In this document: positions 7,966 to 17,185 of the stretch, one piece after another
Layout: each line of letters begins with the position of its first letter
Numbering within the stretch: the first letter of the stretch is position 1
From: Vibrio sp. DW001
GTDB taxonomy: Bacteria > Pseudomonadota > Gammaproteobacteria > Enterobacterales > Vibrionaceae
DNA length: 64,000 bases
Assembly: GCF_029016285.1 (NCBI RefSeq)
Contig: NZ_CP091975.1
Location: 3,038,001 to 3,102,000, forward strand
Direction of reading: 5' to 3'
Position numbers and translations under genes: made by a program
The notes under the pieces: model-generated
What the model was told of the DNA's origin: nothing
Databases searched by the model: none
The model's input: the letters and a program-made list of their open reading frames with translations, nothing else

Positions 7966-9074
7966 GTCAGGCTAAAATTCCTGCTTGGGTAACCGTTGCG
8001 TTACTGCCTGCCATAAATGTAATGGTGGCATTTTTAGTTTCAGCGTTATTGTTTATTTATATAGACATTAGCCCTATCGACGCCGCCAAAGTGATGTGGA
8101 CCGGTGCATTTGGTTACGCTGAAGGTTTTGGTTATACGCTATATTACGCCACTGGTTTTATTTTTACTGGACTTGCAGTATCGGTGGCATTTAATGCCAG
8201 CCTTTTCAATATCGGTGGAGAAGGACAAGCCTATATTGGTGGCCTAGGTGTTGGCTTAGTCTGCCTTACCTTAGGTGAATATGCGCCTTGGTATATCACT
8301 TTCCCTGTCGCGATTATCGTCGGTGGGCTCTTTGGTGCCGCATGGGCCTTCATCCCTGCTTACCTACAGGCGAAAAGAGGTTCACATATCGTGATTACCA
8401 CGATTATGTTTAACTTTATTGCCGCCTCATTGATGGCTTATCTTTTAGTCGATGTTTTAAAACCTGAAAACACGATGGCCACAGAAAGTAGGGTTTTTGC
8501 CGTCAGCAGTTGGCTACCAAAAATGCACGAAATGGTTGCAGTGTTTGGATTCGACATTGCCCCTAGCCCACTAAACTTGAGTTTTGTATTTGCTCTACTC
8601 TGCTGTGTTTTTGTTTGGTTGTTTATATGGCATACACGTTGGGGCTATGAATTAAGAGCGGTTGGTGCAAACCCATCTGCATCTGGATACGCTGGTATTA
8701 ATTACGTACGAGTCGTGGTTATCACCATGCTGATATCTGGCATGCTAGCTGGCTTTTTTGGTCTCAATGTTCTTCAGGGAGAGCTGCATCAGATAAAACT
8801 GAATTTTGTAGAAGGATTCGGTTTTACAGGTATTGCGGTTGCCTTAATGGGACGTAATCATCCTGTAGGGGTATTACTAGCCAGTTTGCTATTTGGCTTT
8901 CTCTATCAAGGTGGAGCAGAACTGAGTTTTGAATACGGTGTAGACCGAAATATCGTTGTGGTATTGCAAGGATTGGTTATTCTTTTCTCTGGTGCATTAG
9001 AACATATGTTCCAACCATCCCTCGAGCGTACTTATCTTAGAGTGTTCGGTAAAACTAAAACTGGAGCAGCTTAA
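7962..9074 (+). CDS. ABC transporter permease, BPD_transp_2 family (nucleoside importer)
   Basis: A 370-residue inner-membrane protein with about 9-10 hydrophobic segments. It carries the family signature region YELRAVGANPSASGYAGINYVRVVVITMLISG, the coupling-loop motif of RbsC/NupP-type permeases. FNIGGEGQAYIGG near residue 85 is typical of BMP-linked nucleoside permeases. It overlaps the ATPase gene by 4 bp (ATGA) and is followed after 2 bp by the second permease, so the two are likely made together as a heterodimer. Confidence 0.92.
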   Translation: MSQAKIPAWVTVALLPAINVMVAFLVSALLFIYIDISPIDAAKVMWTGAFGYAEGFGYTLYYATGFIFTGLAVSVAFNASLFNIGGEGQAYIGGLGVGLVCLTLGEYAPWYITFPVAIIVGGLFGAAWAFIPAYLQAKRGSHIVITTIMFNFIAASLMAYLLVDVLKPENTMATESRVFAVSSWLPKMHEMVAVFGFDIAPSPLNLSFVFALLCCVFVWLFIWHTRWGYELRAVGANPSASGYAGINYVRVVVITMLISGMLAGFFGLNVLQGELHQIKLNFVEGFGFTGIAVALMGRNHPVGVLLASLLFGFLYQGGAELSFEYGVDRNIVVVLQGLVILFSGALEHMFQPSLERTYLRVFGKTKTGAA

Positions 9075-9076
9075 TC

Positions 9077-10042
9077 ATGTTTGAAACGATTATATTGATG
9101 CTTGATGCAACCATACGTGTTGCGACTCCTCTCATATTGGCAGCACTTGCGGGTATGGTAAGTGAACGCTCCGGTATTGTTAACATCGCTTTAGAAGGTA
9201 AATTGCTAGCTTCAGCGTTTGCAGGTGCAGCAGCAGCCCATGTGACTGGATCTGCATGGCTTGGGTTGTTTGCTGGTATTTCTGTCTCTATATTACTTGC
9301 CCTCTTACACGGCTTTGCTTCGATAACCCATAGAGGTGATCAAGTTGTGAGTGGTATGGCGATAAATATTTTAGCGGCTGGCCTTACTGTTACTTTGGGG
9401 CGTCATTGGTTCCATCAGGGTGGTCAAACTCCAGCGCTATCTGGAGATGCACGCTTTGCACCAATCCACTTACCTGGCGCTGATTCATTAGCGGACACCC
9501 CTATAATTGGCCTCCTTTATTCAGAGCTATTAAGTGGTCACTCCGCACTAGAGTACCTTGTTATTCTTATTGTGCCTCTAACGTGGTTTATCATGTATAA
9601 AACTCGTTTTGGTCTAAGACTACGTGCTGTAGGCGAATCACCCAGTGCTGTTGATACGGCTGGTATTTCTGTGGTTAAAATGCGCTATCTTGCGATGATC
9701 CTTTGCGGAACTTTAGTCGGGATTGGCGGTGTGTACCTTTCTGTTGGGCAGACAGCACAGTTTATTCCAAACATGAGTGCAGGCAAGGGTTATATGGCGC
9801 TAGCCGCATTGATCTTTGGTAAGTGGAAACCTATTACTGCAATGGCGGCTTGTCTGTTATTTGGCTTCCTTGATGCCCTGGCGATTCGTTTGCAAGGGGT
9901 AACTATTGGTGACTTCCCGATTCCGGTTCAAGCAATAGAAGCCATTCCTTATGTTCTCACCGTATTCCTACTTGCTGGTTTCATTGGTAAAGCCATTGGA
10001 CCAAAAGCGGTTGGTGTTCCATACACCAAAGAGCGTGAATAA
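9077..10042 (+). CDS. ABC transporter permease, second subunit (nucleoside importer)
   Basis: The 321-residue partner permease. It shows the hallmarks of the second nucleoside-importer permease: ERSGIVNIALEGKLLASAFAG near residue 30, the coupling motif FGLRLRAVGESPSAVDTAGISV, and GKGYMALAALIFGKWKP near residue 235. It is the last gene of the operon, followed directly by a strong bidirectional terminator. The start is ATG at 9077, two bases after the previous stop, with GGAGCAG upstream. Confidence 0.92.
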   Translation: MFETIILMLDATIRVATPLILAALAGMVSERSGIVNIALEGKLLASAFAGAAAAHVTGSAWLGLFAGISVSILLALLHGFASITHRGDQVVSGMAINILAAGLTVTLGRHWFHQGGQTPALSGDARFAPIHLPGADSLADTPIIGLLYSELLSGHSALEYLVILIVPLTWFIMYKTRFGLRLRAVGESPSAVDTAGISVVKMRYLAMILCGTLVGIGGVYLSVGQTAQFIPNMSAGKGYMALAALIFGKWKPITAMAACLLFGFLDALAIRLQGVTIGDFPIPVQAIEAIPYVLTVFLLAGFIGKAIGPKAVGVPYTKERE

Positions 10043-10057
10043 CAGCTTTAGAGCGAT

Positions 10058-10088
10058 AAAAAAACGGAGCCATTTGGCTCCGTTTTTT
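10058..10088. terminator. Bidirectional terminator between importer operon and prfC
   Basis: Stem CGGAGCC/GGCTCCG with loop ATTT (10065-10082) is flanked by a 7-A tract on the left and six T on the right. It works for the rightward importer operon and the leftward prfC, whose stop is at 10111. Confidence 0.92.
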
Positions 10089-10110
10089 ATACATTATTTA
10101 AACAATGCTA

Positions 10111-11700
10111 CTAGTGTTCGCGTGTCGCTCTGAATTGGATATCAGGGAAACGCTCTTGAGCTAGGTTTAGATTTACCATAGTTGGCGCAATATAAGAGAG
10201 ATTATTACCACCATCAAGAGCCAAGTTCGCCTGTCCTTTACGTCTAAACTCATCCAGTGTCTTCTCGTCATCACATTCAATCCAACGAGCCGTTGCCACA
10301 TTAACACTCTCGTAAATCGCTTCTACGTTGTACTCTGATTTCAAACGTGCGACGACGACATCGAACTGAAGCACACCTACCGCACCGACGATAAGATCGT
10401 TATTTTGTAGAGGACGGAACACCTGTACTGCCCCCTCTTCAGAGAGCTGGACCAACCCTTTGAGTAATTGCTTCTGTTTTAACGGATCCCTTAAGCGAAT
10501 ACGGCGAAATAATTCTGGTGCAAAGTTAGGAATACCGGAGAACTTAAGCGTTTCTCCTTGAGTAAAGGTATCGCCAATTTGGATAGTTCCATGATTATGT
10601 AGGCCAATAATATCACCCGCATAAGCTTGCTCTGCACGAGAACGATCACCCGCCATAAACGTAACAGCATCAGAGATATTTATCTGTTTGCCTAAACGTA
10701 CGTGATTCATCTTCATACCCTGAGAGTATGTTCCGGAAACTATACGCATAAACGCAATACGGTCTCGATGCTTTGGATCCATATTAGCTTGAATTTTAAA
10801 TATGAAGCCGGAGAACTTCTCTTCTGTTGCTTTTACTTCACGTTCATTGGCTTGGCGAGATAATGGCTGAGGGGCCCAACGTGTTAACCCCTCTAGCATA
10901 TGGTCCACGCCAAAATTACCAAGAGCCGTACCAAAGAACACCGGCGTCAATTCTCCAGCAAGAAACAACTCTTGATCAAATTCATGTGATGCACCAATAA
11001 CCAATTCCAGTTCATCTCTAAGCTGTTCTGCAAGTTCATCGCCAATAGCCGCTTCAAGTTCAGGATTACCTAACCCTTTAATAATCTTTTCTTCTTGAAT
11101 AGTATGACCTTGTCCCGTTGAATAGAGATACGTCTCGTCCCTATGAATGTGGTAAACACCTTTAAACTCTTTACCACAGCCTATCGGCCAAGAGATTGGA
11201 GCACACGCTATCTTTAATTCACTTTCGACTTCATCTAGAAGCTCCATAGGGTCACGAATTTCTCGGTCTAGCTTATTCATAAAGGTAACTATAGGAGTGT
11301 CACGCAAACGCGTAACTTCCATCAGTTTACGTGTGCGGGCCTCAACGCCCTTTGCTGAATCTATAACCATTAAACAAGAATCGACAGCCGTGAGCGTCCG
11401 ATAAGTATCTTCAGAGAAATCTTCGTGCCCTGGGGTATCAAGTAGGTTAACTAAACTACCGTTAAATGGAAATTGCATTACAGAAGTTGTCACTGAAATA
11501 CCACGTTCTTTTTCCATCTCCATCCAGTCTGACTTAGCGTGCTGGTTTGAGCCTCGACCTTTCACAGTACCAGCAGATTGAATAGCGCGCCCGAAAAGTA
11601 ACACTTTTTCGGTGATGGTTGTTTTACCTGCATCTGGGTGAGAGATGATCGCGAAGGTTCTACGTTTAGACACTTCACCTATAAAAGGGCTATTTGACAT
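10111..11700 (-). CDS. prfC: Peptide chain release factor 3 (RF3)
   Basis: Translational GTPase that recycles RF1/RF2 from the ribosome after peptide release. I start it at the ATG at 11700 (529 residues, [20 protein letters not shown]), the E. coli length. The longer frame begins with TTG eight codons earlier. GTPase motifs are SHPDAGKTT, the switch region [24 protein letters not shown] and NKLDRE. The C-terminal RF3 domain ends FRATREH. It is a stand-alone leftward gene. In E. coli it follows holD-rimI-yjjG; here rimI is the upstream neighbour and yjjG is absent. Confidence 0.97.
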   Translation of the reverse strand: MSNSPFIGEVSKRRTFAIISHPDAGKTTITEKVLLFGRAIQSAGTVKGRGSNQHAKSDWMEMEKERGISVTTSVMQFPFNGSLVNLLDTPGHEDFSEDTYRTLTAVDSCLMVIDSAKGVEARTRKLMEVTRLRDTPIVTFMNKLDREIRDPMELLDEVESELKIACAPISWPIGCGKEFKGVYHIHRDETYLYSTGQGHTIQEEKIIKGLGNPELEAAIGDELAEQLRDELELVIGASHEFDQELFLAGELTPVFFGTALGNFGVDHMLEGLTRWAPQPLSRQANEREVKATEEKFSGFIFKIQANMDPKHRDRIAFMRIVSGTYSQGMKMNHVRLGKQINISDAVTFMAGDRSRAEQAYAGDIIGLHNHGTIQIGDTFTQGETLKFSGIPNFAPELFRRIRLRDPLKQKQLLKGLVQLSEEGAVQVFRPLQNNDLIVGAVGVLQFDVVVARLKSEYNVEAIYESVNVATARWIECDDEKTLDEFRRKGQANLALDGGNNLSYIAPTMVNLNLAQERFPDIQFRATREH

Positions 11701-11933
11701 GGATACGGGTCTTCTAAATTGCAATACAAAACCGCTTAAAACAAAATGTAAAAAGCTAACTTTGAGTAGTTAATCGAAATTGGCGCCTATTTTGTCCGAT
11801 CTTGCCCCTTTAGACAATAACAGTGTGCATATAGCAGACGAAATTTTGTCATATGCTAGAAGGATGGACAAAATCAATGACATATATTCAGGCTTACTGT
11901 GGAGGTCTGATTGAATCAGTGATTTACTTAGCT

Positions 11934-12380
11934 CTAAAAAAACAGATAACTCATGATAACAGCATCCTCTTTCCCTTTTTTACTAGGATAATAATTATAG
12001 CGTCTATCAACTTCATTAAACCCTAAAGCCTCATATAAAGAACGAGCCTTTTGATTACTCTCTCGAACCTCTAGCCAAACACTTTCAGCCTTCGCATCTT
12101 CACACATCATTAAAAAGTATTCGAGAAGCACTTTACCCAGTCCTTGCCCTTGCCTTTGCGGATCGATAGCAATATTGAGCAATGTTACCTCGCCGACGAT
12201 ATTCTGGGCATAAAAGTAACCCACGACTTCTTCGTCACACAGAAGTACATGATGACAGGCTCCTCGGCTAGTCACATCGCTTATCATAGACTGTGCCCAA
12301 GGGTGGCTATGCGCATCTTGTTCAATCCGCCACACATCTTGCAGAAAATTTTCTGCTAAAGGCTCTATTTTATTTGTCAT
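11934..12380 (-). CDS. rimI: Ribosomal protein S18-alanine N-acetyltransferase RimI
   Basis: GNAT enzyme that acetylates the N-terminal alanine of ribosomal protein S18. I choose the ATG at 12380 (148 residues, MTNKIEPLAENFLQDVW); the longer frame adds 16 residues that lie inside holD. The acetyl-CoA loop PQRQGQGLGKVLL and the ESNQKARSLYEALGF segment typical of RimI are visible. It overlaps the 3' end of holD by 11 bp, as in E. coli where holD and rimI also overlap. The ribosome-binding site is weak, so coupling to holD translation is likely. Confidence 0.93.
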   Translation of the reverse strand: MTNKIEPLAENFLQDVWRIEQDAHSHPWAQSMISDVTSRGACHHVLLCDEEVVGYFYAQNIVGEVTLLNIAIDPQRQGQGLGKVLLEYFLMMCEDAKAESVWLEVRESNQKARSLYEALGFNEVDRRYNYYPSKKGKEDAVIMSYLFF

Positions 12381-12777
12381 AAGAACAGATGTTCTGCCAC
12401 AAGTTTCGTCGCTCTTGATTGTTGCCATCTATCTTCGTTAACACGGGAGAGACAAGCGTATTTAAATGGAGTATCCCTGTTTTATCACAGCCAGCAAACC
12501 AGACCCATTTTAATTGATGGGAACCTAGATAATTAAACTGTTCAGGGGAAATATGCATCGCTTGCGATAGTTCTAAGTGCATGCTTTTCAGCACCTTTTC
12601 AAGCATGAAAACAATGTCACCTTCAGGTTTCTCGGGTGAAACCAACAATAATTGGCAAGACTCAGGTATATCAACGTTTTCAATTGAACAACCAGAAAGT
12701 CTTGAAGGGTGAAGTAATGCCCAATTCTGAATATCCATTTCTTCAAGATATTGCATGCTAGTATTGTTATTCATCAT
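12370..12777 (-). CDS. holD: DNA polymerase III psi subunit HolD
   Basis: Psi links the chi subunit and SSB to the clamp loader of DNA polymerase III. The family is poorly conserved. The 135 residues show MQYLEEMDIQNWALLHPSRL near the N-terminus, matching the conserved start of HolD, and the position directly before rimI supports it. The start overlaps the stop of the preceding GNAT gene (TAATG); a second ATG follows immediately at 12774. There is no distinct ribosome-binding site, so translation is probably coupled. Confidence 0.85.
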   Translation of the reverse strand: MMNNNTSMQYLEEMDIQNWALLHPSRLSGCSIENVDIPESCQLLLVSPEKPEGDIVFMLEKVLKSMHLELSQAMHISPEQFNYLGSHQLKWVWFAGCDKTGILHLNTLVSPVLTKIDGNNQERRNLWQNICSYDK

Positions 12778-13280
12778 TAGAGTAATGAAAATTCAGGGCT
12801 GTATTCTATCAAGCCCTGTTTACCGAAGAACTCATTCTCTGCTAACTCTTTAACACGAAAGACGCCTTCAGGCACTTCCCATATCGAGCGCATATCAAAT
12901 AAGGTCGCGTCGACAAAACCAAACCCACTATAAAATGCTGGATTACCCAGCACGACACAACCTAAATAGCCAAATTCATAAAGAGAATCTAGTCCTTCTT
13001 TAATCATGTTACCCGCGATACCTTGATGACGAAACTCACGTTTCACGGCTACAGGCGCTAAACCTTGCCACCCAAGTTGCTCGCCATTCAATGATACTGG
13101 AGTAAAAAGAGCATATCCAACCAATTCTCCATCATCGGTACACGCCACCAGTGAGAGCGTAAATCGGCTATTTTCCCTTAAACTCATAACAAGTTCAGCT
13201 TCTGCATTTGTTTCAAACGCAGATTTAAGCAAGGCGTTAATAGGTAATATGTCTGCTGGAGCTTCGGTTCTAATAAGCAT
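12777..13280 (-). CDS. GNAT family N-acetyltransferase (YhbS-like)
   Basis: Predicted acetyltransferase of about 167 residues starting MLIRTEAPADILPINALLKS at the ATG at 13280; the longer frame adds a lysine-rich tail inside ubiT. GNAT motif A is visible as LAPVAVKREFRHQGIAGNMIKEGL, followed by VVLGNPAFYSGFGF. This is the pattern of YhbS, whose gene is next to ubiT (yhbT) in E. coli too. The substrate is unknown. It overlaps ubiT by 11 bp upstream and holD by 1 bp downstream, in a four-gene run of overlapping genes. Confidence 0.88.
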   Translation of the reverse strand: MLIRTEAPADILPINALLKSAFETNAEAELVMSLRENSRFTLSLVACTDDGELVGYALFTPVSLNGEQLGWQGLAPVAVKREFRHQGIAGNMIKEGLDSLYEFGYLGCVVLGNPAFYSGFGFVDATLFDMRSIWEVPEGVFRVKELAENEFFGKQGLIEYSPEFSLL

Positions 13281-13791
13281 TGGCCATTCCATCTTGATTT
13301 TTTTCGCTATGCAACCCTTTATAAACAAAGCCTGCTAACTCATTAATAAATAACTGAAGGGGTTTTGGTAGCGCATCAAGATCAACACTATCCATTAAAT
13401 TCTTGACCTCTAATCCGAGCTCTGTGTCGCCTTCAATTCTTAAACGCCTTTGAAAAAACAGAGTGTCAGGATCTTCTTTACGACCAACAATTAACACCAA
13501 ATCATTAAGTTGACCAGCAAAGCTCACATCTTCAGTGACTGCGTCTTTTGCAATAACTAATTCATCATTTCGATAACTAATAAACCATTGCAGGTTCAAA
13601 TCCAAAATAGTCACTTTCAACCATTTATCTTCGAGGAATTCAAAATCACCATCTTCCAAGGCTTCATGGAAAACTTGTTTTAACCCTTCGATTAAGATTT
13701 TGTTTTGTAAATGTTTAGGGAAAACTTGGACTGGAGATCTCAAAATCTGCGCTGCATTTTGCACTAATTGAGTTCGAAGCTTGTTTAACAC
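13270..13791 (-). CDS. ubiT: Ubiquinone anaerobic biosynthesis accessory factor UbiT (SCP2 domain)
   Basis: Lipid-binding SCP2-domain protein needed, with UbiU and UbiV, for oxygen-independent ubiquinone synthesis. The 173 residues match E. coli UbiT along the length (LQWFISYRNDELVIAKDA, RKEDPDTLFFQRRLRIEGDT, ELGLEVKNLMDSVDLDALP). The start is GTG at 13791 after CGGAATTC. It heads the leftward operon ubiT-GNAT-holD-rimI; its partners ubiU-ubiV lie about 2.4 kb to the right, facing the other way, beyond a c-di-GMP gene. Confidence 0.92.
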   Translation of the reverse strand: MLNKLRTQLVQNAAQILRSPVQVFPKHLQNKILIEGLKQVFHEALEDGDFEFLEDKWLKVTILDLNLQWFISYRNDELVIAKDAVTEDVSFAGQLNDLVLIVGRKEDPDTLFFQRRLRIEGDTELGLEVKNLMDSVDLDALPKPLQLFINELAGFVYKGLHSEKNQDGMANAY

Positions 13792-13991
13792 TACAGAATT
13801 CCGATACTTTAAATAATCATTCTTGCCATAATAGTGGATATCGAATGAGAATTCCTGTTATGTATCATAAAAATCACACCTGATGCCCAGTTCCCTTTTA
13901 TATCAGGTGTTTCACGGTTATAGTAAATAATAATCTTAAACATAATGAATCATATTCATTCAATTGCTTAATATAGAGCGGTAGAAAATTA
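13792..13991. promoter_or_regulatory. Divergent promoter region between ubiT and the GGDEF-EAL gene, with two dyads
   Basis: This 200-bp region holds two inverted repeats. ACACCTGAT (13876-13884) and ATCAGGTGT (13902-13910) are perfect 9-bp arms 17 bp apart, with no T-run, so it is unlikely to be a terminator. AATGAAT-CAT-ATTCATT (13944-13960) lies 31 bp before the rightward start codon. I see no good FNR box (TTGAT-N4-ATCAA), although anaerobic control would be expected for ubiT. The proteins that bind here cannot be named. Confidence 0.45.
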
Positions 13992-16028
13992 ATGCCAACA
14001 AAGCAGTTACAGCACTGGTTTTCAAAACTCACTGATGCCAGTCCATTCCTCTTTGCTATTTTGGATAAGGAGCATCACTACGTTAGCGTCAATGAACGCT
14101 ATTGTGAGATTGCAGGCCTATCAAAAACAGAACTTGAGGGGTTGGATGACACTAAGGTGTTAGGTGATCGATTTTACCAAACACTTAAACCTTTTTATGA
14201 ACGTGCGTTTGACGGCGAAAGCATAGAAACCGAAATCACCTTAAATGACGAAGACCACGACACTAGCTTGCACTTTAGTGTCTCGCCGGTCGTTATCGAA
14301 GGTAACGTTGATTTTATTTCGTTCCACGCGAGTGATACCTCAGAAAAGCAAATCCTTGCTCGCTCTTTAGCTGAGTCAGAGCTTAAGTTTTCTACGTTAT
14401 CTGACTTATTACCAGACGGCTTAATTCTGGTTGAAGGTAACACAATTATCTCGACTAACTCTATCGCCTTACGTTTGTTAGGATTTTCGGAAGTCGATGA
14501 TTTATTGGGCGAACAAATAAGCCGCTTATTCTTAGATGAAAACGCTAAAACTGTATTTAGTGACACGTTCACTACTCAATTACTAAACGAACCCATTGTG
14601 TGTTTAACTAGTGCACGATGTGGTGTTGAACGAAAAGTTCGCTTGAGTGCAGCAGAAACCACAATCTTAGGTAGTGAATCTATAATAATTGTAGTTGAAG
14701 ATGCGGAAGCTAATCATTCAGGTTCAACAGACGACCGACACGACTCTCATTATGATTCGCTGACTAAACTCTACAATCGCTACGGTTTTACAAGACGTCT
14801 CGAACATTTTATTGATAACGATATTCCACTGGTTATGCTCTACCTTGATATCGATAATTTCAAAAACATCAATGACTCTTTGGGCCACCACATTGGCGAT
14901 AAAGTCATCAAAGAGGTCTCTTCGAGACTACAAAGGTTGCTCCCTTCACAAGCTATATTAGGGCATTTAGGTGGCGATGAGTTCGGCATTGTTTTGCCCG
15001 AACCGGAACATAACCGAGTTACTGAATCTCTCGCTGAAAAAATTATTTCTCTTATAAATCAGCCCTTTGACCTTCATCACTTTAGTAAGCGATTAGCTTG
15101 TTCAATTGGTAGTGTAATGTTCCCAGGTGATGCGAATGATGCTCGTGTATTATTGCAAAATGCAGATACGGCAATGTATGAAGCCAAGAATAGGGGCCGC
15201 AACCGTCTAGTCAAGTACCATGACCAAATGAATAAAGAGGCGCGCATGCGCTTATGGCTAGAAATCGAACTTCAGAAAGCATTGCAGCAAAATGGTTTAG
15301 AAGTCTGGTATCAACCTCAAGTTAATGCGAGAGACTTTAGCATTAACGGTGCTGAAGCACTTATTCGCTGGAAACATCCAATTGAAGGTTATATAAGCCC
15401 CGCCGCCTTTATTCCTGTCGCTGAAAAAGCGGGATTAATCGAACATTTAGGCCGGGTTGTTATGCGCGAAGTATTTGCTACGGTTAAACGTTGGAAAATA
15501 CAAGGGATACTACCTGGCCGTGTCGCTATAAACCTTTCTCCTGAGCAATTTGGTAACCCCAAGTTAATTGATTATATGGAGAAACAACTGCGTACAACGG
15601 AATTGGACCCAAGCTGTATCACATTTGAATTAACAGAAAGTGCAGTAATGAGCGACAGTGAGCACACACTTCAAATGCTTAAAGCTATTAAAAATTTAGG
15701 CTTTGCGCTTTCCATTGATGACTTTGGAACCGGTTATTCTTCATTGTCATATTTGGCTCGATTTCCTATTGACGAACTCAAGATAGACCGCGCGTTTATA
15801 AATGACATCGATAAGTTACCGAAACAGGTAACCGTTATTGAAAATATCATCAATTTAGGACGGTCCTTAAACCTAACTGTCGTAGCTGAAGGTGTCGAAA
15901 CAAGGCAACAAGCCACACTACTTTCAAACTTGAACTGTCATACTATTCAAGGTTTCCATTTTTATAGACCGCAACCAAAACATGATATTGAAGAACTATT
16001 GGCGCAAAACCGAAGACACAAAAACTAG
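13992..16028 (+). CDS. PAS-PAS-GGDEF-EAL cyclic-di-GMP protein (RocS-like)
   Basis: A 678-residue cytoplasmic protein without membrane segments. Two PAS-like domains (about 10-120 and 125-240) are followed by GGDEF (about 250-410) and EAL (about 420-670). The GGDEF motif is intact (HLGGDEF) but there is no RxxD inhibitory site before it. All EAL catalytic motifs are present: EALIRW, INLSPEQF, FELTES, IDDFGTGYSS, ELKIDR and VAEGVET. It should therefore be an active phosphodiesterase and may also be a cyclase. Neighbours and architecture match V. cholerae RocS as I recall it. It stands between ubiT and ubiUV. Confidence 0.88.
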   Translation: MPTKQLQHWFSKLTDASPFLFAILDKEHHYVSVNERYCEIAGLSKTELEGLDDTKVLGDRFYQTLKPFYERAFDGESIETEITLNDEDHDTSLHFSVSPVVIEGNVDFISFHASDTSEKQILARSLAESELKFSTLSDLLPDGLILVEGNTIISTNSIALRLLGFSEVDDLLGEQISRLFLDENAKTVFSDTFTTQLLNEPIVCLTSARCGVERKVRLSAAETTILGSESIIIVVEDAEANHSGSTDDRHDSHYDSLTKLYNRYGFTRRLEHFIDNDIPLVMLYLDIDNFKNINDSLGHHIGDKVIKEVSSRLQRLLPSQAILGHLGGDEFGIVLPEPEHNRVTESLAEKIISLINQPFDLHHFSKRLACSIGSVMFPGDANDARVLLQNADTAMYEAKNRGRNRLVKYHDQMNKEARMRLWLEIELQKALQQNGLEVWYQPQVNARDFSINGAEALIRWKHPIEGYISPAAFIPVAEKAGLIEHLGRVVMREVFATVKRWKIQGILPGRVAINLSPEQFGNPKLIDYMEKQLRTTELDPSCITFELTESAVMSDSEHTLQMLKAIKNLGFALSIDDFGTGYSSLSYLARFPIDELKIDRAFINDIDKLPKQVTVIENIINLGRSLNLTVVAEGVETRQQATLLSNLNCHTIQGFHFYRPQPKHDIEELLAQNRRHKN

Positions 16029-16159
16029 CAATATCAGACCAATTTTTATACATTCGTGCACATTTCTAAAGGCAGAGTTATACAAACCTGCCTTATATCA
16101 AAATTGTCTTAAGATATAGTCCATAAAATACAACCCTAAAGAACAACTGGTTGGCTCTG

Positions 16160-17173
16160 ATGGAACTACTATGCCCCGCAGGTAATTTACCTGCACTTAA
16201 AACCGCAGTCGACTGTGGTGCGGACGCTGTATATATTGGGTTTAAAGATGATACAAACGCAAGACACTTCGCTGGTCTAAATTTTACCGGTAAAAAACTG
16301 GAAAGAGCCGTACAGTATATTCGCGACCACGAAAGAAAGCTTCATGTAGCCCTGAACACATTTGCTCATCCAGATGGATTTGAACGTTGGACTAAAGCGG
16401 TAGATAACGCAGCAGCAATGGGTGTTGATGCCCTTATCGTTGCAGACGTAGCGATTTTAGAATATGCAGCTACCACTTACCCAGAATTAGAATTACACCT
16501 CTCTGTCCAAGCCTCTGCTACCAATGTAGCGGCCGTCAAATTCTATAAACAAAATTTCAATATTAAACGCGTTGTATTACCTCGAGTATTATCTATCCAT
16601 CAAGTAAAACAACTTTCACTCAATATCCCTCAAGGTGTAGAGCTCGAAGTTTTTGCTTTTGGTAGCCTATGCATAATGGCAGAGGGTCGTTGTTATCTAT
16701 CTTCTTACATGACAGGGGAATCACCTAATACTGTTGGTGCCTGTTCTCCAGCCAAGTATGTTCGCTGGCAAGAAACAGATGGTGGTCTAGAATCTCGTCT
16801 TAATGAGATATTAATTGATCGCTATGCCGAAGGTGAAAATGCCGGTTATCCAACGCTATGTAAAGGTCGATTTGATGTCAACTTAAATGGAAAAGATAAG
16901 CGGTACCATGCGTTAGAAGAACCGACCAGTTTAAACACCTTATCTCTGTTACCTGAACTATTCGCTGCAAACGTTTCTTCGGTCAAGATAGAAGGTCGCC
17001 AACGAAGTCCCGCCTATGTCGAACAGGTCACTCGAACATGGCGAAGTGCGATCGATCGATACAAAGCAGACCCAGATTCATATCATGTGGAAGATGCATG
17101 GAATGCCGCACTGGACAATGTTTCTGAAGGTACTCAAACAACGCTCGGTGCTTACCACCGTAAATGGCAATAG
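16160..17173 (+). CDS. ubiU: Ubiquinone anaerobic biosynthesis protein UbiU (U32 family)
   Basis: Forms a heterodimer with UbiV that carries [4Fe-4S] clusters and performs oxygen-independent ring hydroxylations of ubiquinone. I start at the ATG at 16160 (337 residues, MELLCPAGNLPALK), identical in form to E. coli; the longer frame begins with TTG. The four cluster cysteines are visible at C171 and C178 (SLCIMAEGRCYLSS), C195 (GACSPAKY) and C234 (PTLCKGRF). The conserved C-terminus EGTQTTLGAYHRKWQ is present. It is followed after 12 bp by ubiV. Confidence 0.96.
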   Translation: MELLCPAGNLPALKTAVDCGADAVYIGFKDDTNARHFAGLNFTGKKLERAVQYIRDHERKLHVALNTFAHPDGFERWTKAVDNAAAMGVDALIVADVAILEYAATTYPELELHLSVQASATNVAAVKFYKQNFNIKRVVLPRVLSIHQVKQLSLNIPQGVELEVFAFGSLCIMAEGRCYLSSYMTGESPNTVGACSPAKYVRWQETDGGLESRLNEILIDRYAEGENAGYPTLCKGRFDVNLNGKDKRYHALEEPTSLNTLSLLPELFAANVSSVKIEGRQRSPAYVEQVTRTWRSAIDRYKADPDSYHVEDAWNAALDNVSEGTQTTLGAYHRKWQ

Positions 17174-17185
17174 CCGGAGATAAGT

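Noticed and set aside
11766..11878. Inverted repeat TTTTGTCC / GGACAAAA between prfC and rimI
   Set aside because: The arms are only 8 bp and about 75 bp apart in AT-rich sequence; no promoter or operator logic could be attached.
13944..13960. ArgR box (TGAAT-N4-ATTCA)
   Set aside because: The dyad has a 3-bp instead of a 4-bp spacer and no arginine gene is adjacent; kept only as an unexplained inverted repeat.
16029..16159. FNR site upstream of ubiU
   Set aside because: Only one half (ATCAA) of TTGAT-N4-ATCAA is present; the other half does not match.
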